Positions 48,061-57,801 of a stretch of 64,000 nucleotides of DNA are shown piece by piece. The notes under the pieces were generated by a model that ran no database searches, had not been told where the DNA came from, and saw only the letters and a list, made by a program, of their open reading frames with translations. Origin of the DNA: Flammeovirgaceae bacterium (GTDB lineage Bacteria; Bacteroidota; Bacteroidia; Cytophagales; Cyclobacteriaceae); contig JADJMA010000035.1 in NCBI GenBank assembly GCA_016709845.1, positions 24,737 through 88,736 of the forward strand, in the 5' to 3' direction. The position numbers and the translations under genes were made by a program. The stretch's first letter is position 1. Every line of letters starts with the position of its first letter.

Positions 48061-49412
48061 TGGAAATTAACTGGCGGTCGCCATTAGTAACGCGGGTGGG
48101 TATTCTACTAGCAACAATGGTTGTGTTTGCTTTTCTTGTTTCTTCTACCGATCGTAGTTATATCCTTATTCTAGCTTTACTTGGTGCCATTCTTTTTCAG
48201 GTAACCAAATTGATGAAGGAGTTAGAATCATCAAACGAGAATATCGCTTCATTTTTAGATTCCATCCGATTTGATGACCTCTCACAGAGTTTTAAAACTG
48301 AGAGTGATGATCCGACCATTCAAAATTTACACAGGGAACTTAACGAAGCCATCGCCAAACTACGGATGTCACGTAAGGAGAAGGACTCAGAATACCAGTT
48401 TTTCAAAAATATTGTCCAACATGTAGCCATCGGTTTACTGACCTTTAAGCGAGATGGCTCCATTCAGATTATGAACACAGCCGCGAAACGATTGTTGCGC
48501 ATTACAAAGGCCGATCATATTGATGATCTGAAAGAAGTAAGTGAAACACTAGTCGATACATTTCTAAAATTAAAAACCGGAGGCCGCGAGTTATTACGGC
48601 TTAAGTTTGGGGACGAAACCATTCAACTATCGGTGTTCGCCATAGAACTCACTTTGCGCGATGAAGAAGTAAAGCTTATTTCTATGAATAATATTCAGAG
48701 CGAGCTAGAAGAAAAAGAAATGGAGGCCTGGCAAAACCTGGTTCGGGTACTCACCCACGAAATTATGAATTCGGTAACACCGATTTCATCGTTGGCTGGC
48801 ATTGTTGAAGAGGACTTGAAAAGCAGAATAGATGAACAAACTGAAAGGCCCTTAACAAAAGTGGAACTGGAGGATATGTACTTATCGTTGCAAACGATTA
48901 ACAGACGAAGTGGTGGACTTATTCGCTTCGTAAAGGAATTCAAAAATCTTACTCATATTCCAAAACCTAAGTTAGTAGAAATACCAGTAAAAGAATTATT
49001 GGAAGAACTTGCCCATCTCCACAAAAAGGAATTGGCCGATCATGCGATTACTATTACCATAAAGCTTAACCCCGAAAACCTATATATATCGGCTGATAAA
49101 ACTATGATCGAACAAGTGTTGATTAATCTTCTGAAGAATGCCATCCAGGCGTTTGATGAACAGCCTGATAAAGAAATATTCCTCACGGCCTACTCGAATG
49201 AAAAAGGCCGAGCTGTCATTTCCGTTAAAGACAATGGGGCCGGCATTGATGCAGACGCACTTGAAAAGATTTTTATTCCTTTCTTTTCAACAAAGAAATC
49301 GGGTTCTGGTATTGGATTAAGTTTGTCTAAACAAATTATGAGGCAGCATGAAGGTAGTATTACTGTGAAGTCTACTTTAGGCGAAGGCACAGAATTTTTA
49401 CTTAGATTTTAA
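48060..49412 (+). CDS. Sensor histidine kinase, NtrB-like
   Basis: This is 450 residues. Two membrane helices in the first 55 residues are followed by a linker, a PAS-like domain (FKRDGSIQIMNTAAKRLL), the HisKA box VLTHEIMNSVTPISSL and an ATPase domain with N box LLKNAIQAF, G1 KDNGAGID and G2 SGIGLSLSKQIM. It is coupled to the NtrC-type regulator directly upstream (stop/start overlap at 48060), and they form one two-component system. The signal is unknown, and the short N-terminus suggests membrane or cytoplasmic sensing. Confidence 0.93.
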   Translation: MEINWRSPLVTRVGILLATMVVFAFLVSSTDRSYILILALLGAILFQVTKLMKELESSNENIASFLDSIRFDDLSQSFKTESDDPTIQNLHRELNEAIAKLRMSRKEKDSEYQFFKNIVQHVAIGLLTFKRDGSIQIMNTAAKRLLRITKADHIDDLKEVSETLVDTFLKLKTGGRELLRLKFGDETIQLSVFAIELTLRDEEVKLISMNNIQSELEEKEMEAWQNLVRVLTHEIMNSVTPISSLAGIVEEDLKSRIDEQTERPLTKVELEDMYLSLQTINRRSGGLIRFVKEFKNLTHIPKPKLVEIPVKELLEELAHLHKKELADHAITITIKLNPENLYISADKTMIEQVLINLLKNAIQAFDEQPDKEIFLTAYSNEKGRAVISVKDNGAGIDADALEKIFIPFFSTKKSGSGIGLSLSKQIMRQHEGSITVKSTLGEGTEFLLRF

Positions 49413-49474
49413 ACTTGCCAAGCACCCAATAAAAATTCCCGAAAGATTCTTAGCTTTGAACAACTTACAATCCT

Positions 49475-49711
49475 ATGCAGGACGTTCAAAAGAAAGTACA
49501 TGACATCCTTACTGATAAATTAGGGATTCCCGACTCTGAAATCACTCCCGATGCAAGCTTCGTAAAAGATCTTGGTATTGATTCGCTAGATTATGCCGAA
49601 CTGGTGATGGAGTTTGAGCAAACCTTCGATATCAAAATTCCGGACGATGATGCAGAAAAGATGCAAACCATTGGCCAGGCTATTAGTTATATTGAAGGGA
49701 AACTAGTCTAG
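49475..49711 (+). CDS. acpP: Acyl carrier protein
   Basis: A 78-residue acidic protein with the phosphopantetheine attachment motif LGIDSLDYAELVMEFE (Ser of DSL) and the usual helical bundle. The gene is complete and intact, but no fabF, fabD or fabG lies beside it, which is unusual for an acpP. Its stop overlaps the convergent YopX-like gene by four bases. It could serve general fatty-acid synthesis or a specialised pathway, and the sequence does not decide which. Confidence 0.93.
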   Translation: MQDVQKKVHDILTDKLGIPDSEITPDASFVKDLGIDSLDYAELVMEFEQTFDIKIPDDDAEKMQTIGQAISYIEGKLV

Positions 49712-50049
49712 CTAGCAGGTTGGAGTTCAAAATAACTACAAAACCTTTTCATTCGCCCGGCATCTTGTATAAGAAACGGGTTACCCTGCGAAAAATTACT
49801 AATGGGAGAATAATACCAGCCATTCGCCTTGTCATTCCAATGGACAACGAATTTTTCTAACGAAATCATCAATACATCCAATTCATAAACCTCCTCCCCT
49901 TCTTTATCTAACAATCCGGTAAACTGAAGTAGGATATGATCTTTCTTGAAGAGTTCGCCTTTATTGCAATCAATAGAATTTAACCGCATTAATAAACGGC
50001 TTTCCACATCCCAGGCTTTAAATTTTATTTTACGCTTTTTAAATTCCAT
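49708..50049 (-). CDS. YopX-domain-like protein
   Basis: The start at 50049 (MEFKKRKIKFKAWDVESR) gives 113 residues. The opening KFKAWD, the central LLQFTGLLDKEGEEVYELD and VHWNDKANGWYY segments follow the pattern of YopX proteins, common in phages and integrated elements of Firmicutes and Bacteroidota. Those have no known function. No other phage genes are near, and it is convergent with acpP. Whether it is a domesticated remnant cannot be told. Confidence 0.6.
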   Translation of the reverse strand: MEFKKRKIKFKAWDVESRLLMRLNSIDCNKGELFKKDHILLQFTGLLDKEGEEVYELDVLMISLEKFVVHWNDKANGWYYSPISNFSQGNPFLIQDAGRMKRFCSYFELQPAS

Positions 50050-50085
50050 AATGAAGTATCGTACCTTTAACAAGGCATGTAATCG

Positions 50086-50984
50086 ATGAGCGAAAATAAG
50101 AAGGTATTATTTATAATCAATAAATACTCGGGCACCGGGTATCAATCCAAGATTGAAGGGGCTATTGTTTCGCAATGCGATCAACTCGGCCTAAAGGCTA
50201 CCCTGGAGTTTACCAAAGGCCGTGGACATGCCACCGAGCTCGCTCGTCAAGGTATAGTGGATAAAGAATATGAAACGATTTTTGCCGTGGGGGCGATGGA
50301 ACTGTAAATGAAGTGGCGAAGGCAATTGCTCACACTAACCAGGTTATGGGTATCCTGCCTTCTGGTTCAGGTAATGGACTTGCGAGGCATCTCGGCATAC
50401 CCATGAAGATTAACGATGCATTGTCCCTGATTGGATCTTCATCAATCATTGCCATGGATTCCTTTCAGGTAAATGATCAGCTGTCCATCAATGTTTCCGG
50501 TATTGGGTTTGACGGACATATAGCCGGTATGTTTGGTAAAGATGGAAAACGTGGCCTAATCAGTTATAGCAAGTTAGTACTGGGCGAGTTTTTGCGTTAC
50601 AAAGAATTCGAAGTCAATATTCAAATTGACGATTTATCCTTTCATCAAAATGCTTTCATGGTTGCCTTCGCGAATTCATCTCAGTTTGGAAACAATGCTC
50701 ATATTGCACCCAGCGCATCCGTGTGCGATGGCTTATTGGATATAAGTATGATTCGGAAAATACCGCTTCACCAGGCAGTTGGCTTTGCCACAAAAATGTT
50801 TTCTGGCCAACTTCATAAATCTGCCTTTGCGGATATTAAAAAAAAAAAATCGCTTTACAGTTTGAAAACCCATGCCCTATCACATTGATGGGGGAAAGTC
50901 AGAACCGTAAAACATTTTAAAATTCAAATGCAACCGGGTTCCATTCGCATGCTGGTACCAATTCATTCAATGTCAAAGGTGTAG
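50086..50984 (+). CDS. Diacylglycerol/lipid kinase family protein, frame-broken
   Basis: The start at 50086 (MSENKKVLFIINKYSGTGY) shows the family's N-terminal nucleotide-binding segment. A loss of one G in the run at about 50290 breaks the glycine motif: the restored reading is FAVGGDGTVNEVAKA, the GGDGT signature, followed by GILPSGSGNGLARHLGIP. A second break in an A-run near 50840 hides the C-terminus (LQFENPCPITLMGE and QPGSIRMLVP), giving a stop at 50984. Family members phosphorylate diacylglycerol, sphingoid bases or similar lipids, and the lipid here is unknown. Confidence 0.85.
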
Positions 50985-51076
50985 CTAGAAGTAAAATAAA
51001 GATTAGTTGGATATCCGAAAATCTTTAAATCCCGTTTAACCAAACATTTCCATTTGGTAACCAAAAACAAAGAATC

Positions 51077-52207
51077 ATGAAAAAAATCTTTACATGCTCA
51101 TTTTTTTACTTCCCATTACTACCCTGGGTTGGTCGCAAGGGCTAACCACACCCCCCAGTGGCGACAATCAAAAATCAAAAGTGACTCAATTTATTGGTCC
51201 GGTTGAAGTATCAATTGCGTATAGTAGTCCTGATGTCCATTCACCAAGCGGAGAAGATAGAAGTGGCAAGATTTGGGGCGGTGCCGCACATTTTGGCTTT
51301 ATTGATCAGGGTTTTGGAAATTCCAAGTCTGCACCCTGGCGGGCAGGCGCAAACGAAAATACAACCTTTACGGTTTCGCATGAGGTAACTATTGAAGGCA
51401 AACCTTTAAAGGCCGGTACTTATGGTTTATTTCTTGCCGTGTCAAAAGAAGGCCCTTATACCTGGATATTCTCTAAGAATAGCACCAGTTGGGGAAGTTT
51501 TTTTATGATGCAAAGAAGATGCATTACGTGTGGATGTAACGCCTCAAGATGCACCTTATACAGAATGGCTTACTTACGCATTTGATGATAGGCAGCCTGC
51601 ATCAGCAAAAGTATCTTTGACATGGATAAAAAAAGAGTTCCGTTTAGCATTGAAGTACCAAACATCAATACCATATACATATCTAAAATGCGGGATGAGT
51701 TGCGATCAGCTCCTGGTTTTGATTATCAAAACTGGATGACGGCTGCTATGTTTTGCGTACAGAACAAAATCAACCTTGAGGAAGCATTGACCTGGGCCGA
51801 AACTGCAGTTAGTGCACCATTTGTCGGTCAAGAAAATTTTAATTCCTTGCAAACAAAAGCTGCTGTGCTTAATGCCTTGGGTCGGGATGCCGAAGCAAAT
51901 GCGATAATGGATAAGGCTATTAAAGGGATCGGACGCAACCGTACAAGCTATCCATCAATACGGTCGGTCCTTGTTACATGCTGGCAAAAATGATAAGGCC
52001 CTAGAGGTATTTAAATACAACGCTCAAAAACATCCGGAAGATAAGTTTACGCCTAACGTGGGCTTAGCAAGAGGTTATGCGGCTGTTGGCGATAAGAAAA
52101 ATGCCATTAAATATTGGGATACAGCTATCAAAAATTTGCCAGCCGAACAAAAGCAGTTTCTGCCCCAATACCAGGCCGAAATTGACAAGTTAAAATCTGG
52201 AAAATAA
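51077..52207 (+). CDS. Secreted DUF2911-domain protein, frame-broken
   Basis: The start at 51077 (MKKIFTCSFF) leads after one shift into a signal peptide (LIFLLPITTLGWSQG). The DUF2911 domain follows with VEVSIAYSSPDVHSPSGEDR, SGKIWGG, PWRAGANENTTFTVSHEVT and GTYGLFL. Breaks near 51100, 51505, 51655 and 51985 divide it. The C-terminal part contains TPR-like helices (GLARGYAAVGDKKNAIKYWD). The family is exported and common in Bacteroidota but uncharacterised. It ends at a terminator hairpin. Confidence 0.8.
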
Positions 52208-52210
52208 TAA

Positions 52211-52257
52211 AACGGGTGACCGGTAAACTGACAACTGGTCACCCGTTAATCTGGCAA
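52211..52257 (+). terminator. Hairpin after the DUF2911 gene
   Basis: AACGGGTGACC (52211-52221) and GGTCACCCGTT (52247-52257) form a perfect 11-bp stem with further pairing in the 25-base interior, three bases after the stop. It lacks a strong T-run, so termination may be partial or factor-assisted. Confidence 0.6.
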
Positions 52258-52358
52258 GGCCGTTTTGTTTTCGTAATTCATCTATAAAATATTGTCTTTG
52301 GTCGATATGATTAGGTGAGCGGATACGTTTATTCAATAAGATGTATTTATTTTGCAGT

Positions 52359-52712
52359 ATGAAACGGCTTTTGGCATTCAGTATCTGGGCATTTTTGGCG
52401 GGATTCTTAGCCATTCCAGCAATGGCTCAGGAAGGAGAATCGGATGAGCCCGTAATTGTTTATGATCCCCTTTTCTGGAAATCTGAATTGAAGCTAAGGA
52501 CTAGCCAATGCCAATCCATTCAAGAAATCAATTCAGAATATTATCAGTTAATAGAATCCACTGTAAGAAATTCGGATGTGCCACCACCCGAGTTAAAAGA
52601 GATTGCAAAGGAAGGACTTGTTGAGCGTAGTCAAAAAATCTGGGACACCCTTCACCCAATTCAAAAAAGAAAATGGGTGAAGCTGTGGCAAAACCAATAC
52701 ACTGCCCCCTGA
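52359..52712 (+). CDS. Secreted hypothetical protein
   Basis: The start at 52359 (MKRLLAFSIWAFLAGFLAIP) gives a signal peptide cleaved near AMAQEG and a mature region of about 95 residues. It is helical with a pattern LKLRTSQCQSIQEINSEYYQ and ends WVKLWQNQYTAP, faintly recalling small periplasmic Spy/CpxP-like helical proteins. No family is confirmed. The neighbours offer no functional hint. Confidence 0.55.
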   Translation: MKRLLAFSIWAFLAGFLAIPAMAQEGESDEPVIVYDPLFWKSELKLRTSQCQSIQEINSEYYQLIESTVRNSDVPPPELKEIAKEGLVERSQKIWDTLHPIQKRKWVKLWQNQYTAP

Positions 52713-52826
52713 TTTCTACCTTATCAGCTCCCCAAGTGTATTTAACCCTTTCTCTACTTTCTTACTCCACGGTAGAACTATAGCCGTTATCTACATTGTA
52801 AATAAAGGGTATCAACTTCGCACCAA

Positions 52827-53300
52827 ATGGAGAACCCAGCTATCAAAGTAATTAAGTATCACCCCGAGCATCAACCCTGGTTCGAGAAATTCAATCGCGA
52901 CTGGATTGAGAAATTCTTTTGGATGGAACCTGTTGATTTTGACGTGTTGCAAAATCCGGAAGAACACATTATTTCAAAAGGCGGATTCATCTTCATGGCA
53001 TTGTGTGAAAAGGAGTTGGCGGGTACGGTTGCCTTAAAATTTGTGAGTCCGGGTGTTTATGAATTCACCAAGATGGCAGTGGATGAAAACTTTCAGGGGA
53101 AGAAAATTGGAAAAGAATTATCGCTGGCTGCCATTGGCAAGGCGCAACAATTACAAGCAAAAAAGATAGTTCTTTATTCAAACACCAAATTAATTTCGGC
53201 TATAGCCTTGTATCGTAAATTAGGATTTATAGAAGTTGCCTTGGATGGCCCTTACAAACGAAGTGATATAAAAATGGAATTACCTCTTTCACAGCAATAG
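52827..53300 (+). CDS. GNAT-family N-acetyltransferase
   Basis: The 157 residues have the acetyl-CoA-binding motif A (FTKMAVDENFQGKKIGKELS) and the later motif ALYRKLGFIEV, both expected of Gcn5-related acetyltransferases. The upstream segment MENPAIKVIKYHPEHQPWFE is a typical start. The acceptor is unknown. The DinB-like gene follows 43 bases downstream, and the two may form an operon with ilvE and beyond. Confidence 0.85.
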   Translation: MENPAIKVIKYHPEHQPWFEKFNRDWIEKFFWMEPVDFDVLQNPEEHIISKGGFIFMALCEKELAGTVALKFVSPGVYEFTKMAVDENFQGKKIGKELSLAAIGKAQQLQAKKIVLYSNTKLISAIALYRKLGFIEVALDGPYKRSDIKMELPLSQQ

Positions 53301-53343
53301 TGAAGGAAATCCTTTATAAATTTGAATTAACCAATATAAGAAA

Positions 53344-53787
53344 ATGATAAACTCCGTACTTGATACCCTTTTCTGTCGCGATCTTGCCAAACTTAAAGTT
53401 GAGTTGGAATCGTATAAAACCGAAACTCAAATCTGGAAGGTTGTCGGGGACATCACCAACTCTGCTGGCAACTTGTGTTTGCACTTAGTAGGTAATCTCG
53501 ACACCTACATTGGAGCTACGTTGGGTAATAGCGGATATGTGCGCAACCGTGATGCAGAATTTGCATTGAAAGATATTCCAAGAGCAGAATTGATTCTACG
53601 AATTGATTCTACGATTCAAACTATCCAGCGAGTAGTGCCCACACTTTCAGAAGAACAATTGAAATCAGAATACCCACTTCTCGTTCTGAAAGAAAAAACA
53701 ACGACTGAATATTTCCTGATTCATCTGGCTATGCACTTAAGCTACCACTTGGGTCAGATTAATTATCATCGCAGATTGACCGCCTAA
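53344..53787 (+). CDS. DinB/DUF1572-family protein
   Basis: The 147 residues form a four-helix-bundle with the DinB-type metal-binding histidines in NLCLHLVGNL and near the C-terminus in LIHLAMHLSYHLGQINYHRR, matching the three-His pattern of the superfamily. Members include thiol transferases dependent on bacillithiol or mycothiol. No thiol partner can be inferred here. The gene is complete. Confidence 0.82.
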   Translation: MINSVLDTLFCRDLAKLKVELESYKTETQIWKVVGDITNSAGNLCLHLVGNLDTYIGATLGNSGYVRNRDAEFALKDIPRAELILRIDSTIQTIQRVVPTLSEEQLKSEYPLLVLKEKTTTEYFLIHLAMHLSYHLGQINYHRRLTA

Positions 53788-53821
53788 AAAGATATCATAC
53801 CCTCATTAAAACTTTACTATT

Positions 53822-54895
53822 ATGAACACAACCGTTGGCATACCCGTAGAACGTATCAAACAATCAAAAATCTCTTCTGTTGATTTCAATAACCTTGGCT
53901 TTGGAAATTATATTTCCGATCACATGCTGATTGCCAATTATAAAAATGGTCAATGGCAACAACCGCAAATTATGCCTTTCGGAGAAATTCCAATGACACC
54001 TGCTATTCTTTCTCTTCATTATGGCCAGTCTGTTTTTGAAGGAATGAAAGCATTCAAAAACAAAAAGGGTGAGATTTCAATTTTCCGTCCGCAGCGCCAT
54101 CATCAGCGACTACTGCGTTCGTTAGATCGCATGTGTATGCCAGCCATTAGCGAAGAACTGTTTATTGAGAGCTTATGTGCTATTGTTGCTACCGATGCTA
54201 ACTGGGTCCCTGATTCAGAAGGCTCAGCTCTTTATTTGCGTCCGGTAATTTTTGCAACTGAATCGCGACTTGGAGTAAAAATTTCTGACGAATATAAGTT
54301 TGTGGTTCTTACAAGTCCTGTTGGCCCTTATTTCGCAAAACCAGTTCGGGTAAAAGTTGAAGAAACTTATGTGCGCGCAGCCGAAGGAAGTACAGGCTTT
54401 GCGAAATGTGCCGGTAATTATGGTGGCGCATTCTACCCTACTCAACTGGCAAAAGAGCAAGGCTTTGATCAGGTACTTTGGACTGATGCGAAAGAGCATA
54501 AATATATTGATGAGTCAGGCGCCATGAACGTGATGTTTGTGCTCGATGGAAAACTAATTACTCCGCAACTCACCACTTCTATTTTAGATGGCGTAACCCG
54601 CAATTCAATTTTAACATTGGCCAATGATATGGGTATGCCAAAAGAAGAACGAAAAGTAAGTGTTGCCGAATTGAAAGCAGGTTTTGAAAATGGAAAACTC
54701 ACGGAAGCATTTGGTGTAGGCACCGCTGCGGTTGTATCAACCATTGCAATTATTAATATTGAAGGAAAAGATTATAATCTGCCGGCAGATAGTAGCTCAA
54801 GCTTTCAGCAACGCGTAAAGAAAAAACTTCATGACATCCGCATGGGTAACGAACCCGATACGCACAACTGGAATTATAATGTTCCGTTGAAGTAA
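53822..54895 (+). CDS. ilvE: Branched-chain amino acid aminotransferase
   Basis: The 357-residue class IV PLP-dependent aminotransferase has PLP-binding Lys in AAEGSTGFAKCAGNYGGAF, DESGAMNVMFVLDGK and the C-terminal EAFGVGTAAVVSTIAII. The N-terminal YGQSVFEGMKAFKNKKGE is the eukaryote-like or Bacteroidota large-form signature. It performs the last step of Leu, Ile and Val synthesis. The start and stop are intact and the next gene begins 20 bases later. Confidence 0.94.
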   Translation: MNTTVGIPVERIKQSKISSVDFNNLGFGNYISDHMLIANYKNGQWQQPQIMPFGEIPMTPAILSLHYGQSVFEGMKAFKNKKGEISIFRPQRHHQRLLRSLDRMCMPAISEELFIESLCAIVATDANWVPDSEGSALYLRPVIFATESRLGVKISDEYKFVVLTSPVGPYFAKPVRVKVEETYVRAAEGSTGFAKCAGNYGGAFYPTQLAKEQGFDQVLWTDAKEHKYIDESGAMNVMFVLDGKLITPQLTTSILDGVTRNSILTLANDMGMPKEERKVSVAELKAGFENGKLTEAFGVGTAAVVSTIAIINIEGKDYNLPADSSSSFQQRVKKKLHDIRMGNEPDTHNWNYNVPLK

Positions 54896-54914
54896 TTGAT
54901 AAAAACCTTTCTTA

Positions 54915-55906
54915 ATGAAAGCTTCCTTCTTTATACAACCGGGCGCACCCCTTGAGATTCGTGAGGTAAAAAAACCTAAACCCATAAAAGATCAGGTGCT
55001 CGTGCGCTTGCACAACGCGGCACTCAATCATCGCGATCTTTGGATCCAAAAGGAACAAAGTTTCCCTGATGGCATGGTGTTAGGTTCGGATGGAAGTGGC
55101 GTGATTGAAGATGTAGGTGAAGATGCGGATACCTTGCTGATCGGGATGGAAGTTATTATTAATCCCAGTCTCAACTGGGGTGATAATCCAATTGTGCAGG
55201 GTAACTCATTTAAGATTTTGGGTGTACCCGATGCCGGAACATTCAGCGACTATGTCGTTGTTTACAAGAAACAAGTTTTGAAAAGCCCGAGCATCTCTCC
55301 TTTGCAGAAGCGGCCGCTGTTCCGTTATCGGCATTAACTGCATATCGGGCCCTATTTTCTAAAGCTCGTTTACGTGCGAAAGAAAAAGTTTTGATTACTG
55401 GCATTGGTGGTGGCGCAGCCTTATGGGCTTTTCAATTTGCTGTTGCCTACCAGGCGCGGGTCTATGTTACTTCAGGATCAGATGAAAAATTGAGTAAAGC
55501 AAAACAACTGGGAGCCGTTGGGGGGTTCAACTACAAATATCCGGAATGGACAAAACAAGCGTTAAAAGAATCCGGTGGATTTGATATTGTTATTGACAGC
55601 GCGGGTGGAGCGCAGTTTTCTGAATTATTAGAACTTATGATTCCCGGTGGGCGCATTGCCATATTTGGTCGCACAGCCGGAGACATTCCCAACCTCCCCA
55701 CACGTTTACTATATTGGAAGCAAATCTCCATACATGGAACTACCATGGGTACCCGTGATGAGTTTCTTTCGATGATTGATTTTATAGAAAGTCGCAACAT
55801 CAAACCAATTATTGATAAAATCTATCCATTTGATCAAATTAATGAAGCCATGAAGCGTATGGAACAAGGTGATCAGTTTGGGAAAATTGTTTTAAATATT
55901 AAATAA
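54915..55906 (+). CDS. Quinone-oxidoreductase/MDR-family dehydrogenase, frame-broken
   Basis: The start at 54915 (MKASFFIQPGAPLEIREV) and the N-terminal GroES-like fold (LHNAALNHRDLWIQKEQSF, LGSDGSGVIEDVGE) are typical of medium-chain dehydrogenases. A break near 55305 moves the frame, and restoring it joins the NAD(P)-binding domain (VLITGIGGGAALWAFQFAV). The C-terminal GRIAIFGRTAGDIPNLPTRL, GTTMGTRDEFLSMIDFI and YPFDQINEAMKRMEQGDQFG complete it. No zinc-ligand cluster is obvious. The substrate is unknown. Confidence 0.87.
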
Positions 55907-55907
55907 C

Positions 55908-56314
55908 ATGGGCATTACCTATCGCAGTGATGTTAAAATTTCAACCGATCAATTCATTGATGTATTGAAGCGGTCAACATTAGCCGAGCGGAGACCGGTT
56001 GATGATCGCGATCGCATAGAAAAATGCTTCAGAATGGTAATATTACTATTACCGCATGGCAAAATGATTTATTGATTGGCGTATCGCGGGCACTTATCGA
56101 CTTTTCTTTTTGTTGTTATCTCTCTGATCTGGCTGTGGATGAAGCTTTTCAAAAACAAGGTATCGGCAAAGAGTTGATTCGTTTAACGCACGAAGCTGCC
56201 GGTGAAAACGCCACACTCATTTTATTAGCCGCACCCAAAGCAGTCGAGTATTATCCAAAAATTGGGATGGAGCAATTTAAAGATTGCTTTATCATCAAAA
56301 GAAAAAGTAATTGA
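55908..56314 (+). CDS. GNAT-family N-acetyltransferase, frame-broken
   Basis: The start at 55908 (MGITYRSDVKISTDQFIDVL) is one base after the preceding stop. A break near 56030 splits the frame, which resumes as GNITITAWQNDLLIGVSRAL. The CoA-binding motif AVDEAFQKQGIGKELIRLTH and the end AVEYYPKIGMEQFKD are typical of the small GNAT family found widely in Gram-negatives. The acceptor is unknown. It is probably in one operon with the dehydrogenase upstream and the PNPOx-like gene downstream. Confidence 0.83.
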
Positions 56315-56336
56315 CTTAAAAGTTAAAAATATCAGT

Positions 56337-56981
56337 ATGGAAAAATTCCCCATCACCGACAAAACCAAAATCACTCGCTTACCCAAGCGTGGTGTGTACG
56401 ACAAAGAAACTGTTTATTCTATTTTAGATGAAGCCCTGTATTGTACAGTTGCCTACTCAAAAGACAATCAACCCTATCAAATCCCAACCGGTTTTTGCCG
56501 GATTGATGATAAGCTTTACATCCATGGATCGGTGGGGAGCCATTATATGCGTGAATTACAAACTGAAAAGTTACCGGTATGTATTAGTGTTACACTGATT
56601 GACGGGCTGGTGTTGGCGCGTTCGGCTTTTCATCATTCTGTGAATTACCGGTCGGTTGTAATCTTTAGTAAACCCGAAAACGTTACGGAAAAAGAAGAGC
56701 TATATAACGTCTTGGAAGTCTTCACCAATAAAATGTGTCCCGGCCGTTGGGATGATGTTCGTAAACCAAATGATGGTGAATGGAAAGCAACCCTGGTTTT
56801 ATCGTTTGAAATAAATGAAGCTTCGGCAAAAGTCAGAGAAGGAGCGCCTAAGGATGACGAAGAGGACTATGACTTGAATATCTGGGCGGGTGTACAGCCT
56901 TTAACGTTGGAGCGTAAGTCAGTTATTCCTGATCCTGCACTTAAGGCTGGCATTGCAACACCTGGCTACCTTTTCCGTTGA
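56337..56981 (+). CDS. Pyridoxamine 5'-phosphate oxidase-like FMN-binding protein
   Basis: The 214 residues start at 56337 (MEKFPITDKTKITRLPKR). An earlier in-frame start at 56262 lies within the upstream gene. The split-barrel flavin-binding fold is recognisable from YCTVAYSKDNQPYQIPTGF, KLYIHGSVGSHYMRELQ and VCISVTLIDGLVLARSAFHH. The family includes NimA-type nitroimidazole reductases and heme-binding relatives. The distinct Nim residues cannot be confirmed, so a general flavin-binding call is given. Confidence 0.83.
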   Translation: MEKFPITDKTKITRLPKRGVYDKETVYSILDEALYCTVAYSKDNQPYQIPTGFCRIDDKLYIHGSVGSHYMRELQTEKLPVCISVTLIDGLVLARSAFHHSVNYRSVVIFSKPENVTEKEELYNVLEVFTNKMCPGRWDDVRKPNDGEWKATLVLSFEINEASAKVREGAPKDDEEDYDLNIWAGVQPLTLERKSVIPDPALKAGIATPGYLFR

Positions 56982-57094
56982 TGCTAGAAATCTGGTCAAA
57001 AATGGCTATCTTCGCGCCACCTGAACCAAAACAGCGGTTCGGGGGTTTTACGAATAGGCTATAAAGGCCATATAAACGCTAAAAAACAACTATC

Positions 57095-57324
57095 ATGGGA
57101 AGACCTCCTGTACTACCAAAAAAGAAAAAAGACGGATTTTGGCTTGAAGTGCGTAACAAAGGCGCGCGGACGGGTACTATTTTAATTCGCGATAGCCATC
57201 AAGCAATGATGCAGGCTGCCAAACAATACGAAATGACGAAAGATGTCATTCTCTTAGGCGAGCACAAAAACGGCAAAAAGTAGATTCTGAAAAAGCGAAA
57301 GCAAAGAAGGCCAAAGAAGCCTGA
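57095..57324 (+). CDS. Small basic protein, likely frame-broken near 3' end
   Basis: The product begins MGRPPVLPKKKKDGFWLEVR and continues to HKNGKK at 57283, where the frame stops. Adding one base at the A/G run gives a natural lysine- and alanine-rich tail (DSEKAKAKKAKEA) ending at 57324. The total is about 76 residues. It looks like a conserved small basic protein, but I cannot name a family. Confidence 0.55.
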
Positions 57325-57347
57325 CCTGCAGAAGCACTTAATAAGAG

Positions 57348-57790
57348 CTATTCTCTTAGTTTTTTAAAGAACTGATTGAGTAGCTCTTTACTTTCCGCCT
57401 CACCCACCCCTTCTTAACAACCGTGCGCGGATGTAACAACGACTGCTGAATTAACGAGTAACCACGTTGCACATCACTCGCACCAAAAACAAGTTGCTGC
57501 AACTGTACCCAATGTAATGCTCCGGCACACATCACGCAGGGTTCCAGCGTAACATACAAGGTACATTCATCTAAATATTTTGACCCTAAAAAATTAGCAG
57601 CAGCGGTTACGGCCAGCATTTCGGCATGGGCCGTTGCATCGGTCAATTGTTCGGTTTGGTTATGGGCGCGGCCAATAATTTTATTCTGACAAACTACCAC
57701 AGCTCCTACGGGCACCTCTCCCAGTTCAAAAGCTTTACGGGCTTCTTTCAAAGCCTCTTTCATAAAGAAATCGTCAGAGTACAAATCCAT
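57348..57790 (-). CDS. tadA: tRNA-specific adenosine deaminase
   Basis: The start at 57790 (MDLYSDDFFMKEALKEAR) is followed by the CDA-type zinc site: His in DATAHAEMLAV with proton-shuttle Glu, and the two Cys in EPCVMCAGALHW. A break near 57410 hides the C-terminus, and the restored end (GVGEAESKELLNQFFKKLRE) stops at 57348. TadA converts A34 of tRNA-Arg to inosine and is essential in most bacteria. It sits 11 bases after the downstream-encoded secreted protein gene on the same strand. Confidence 0.92.
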
Positions 57791-57801
57791 GAACCCGATG
57801 A

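Noticed and set aside
49708..50049. Prophage remnant around the YopX-like gene
   Set aside because: The flanks are acpP and a lipid kinase, and no other phage gene is present.
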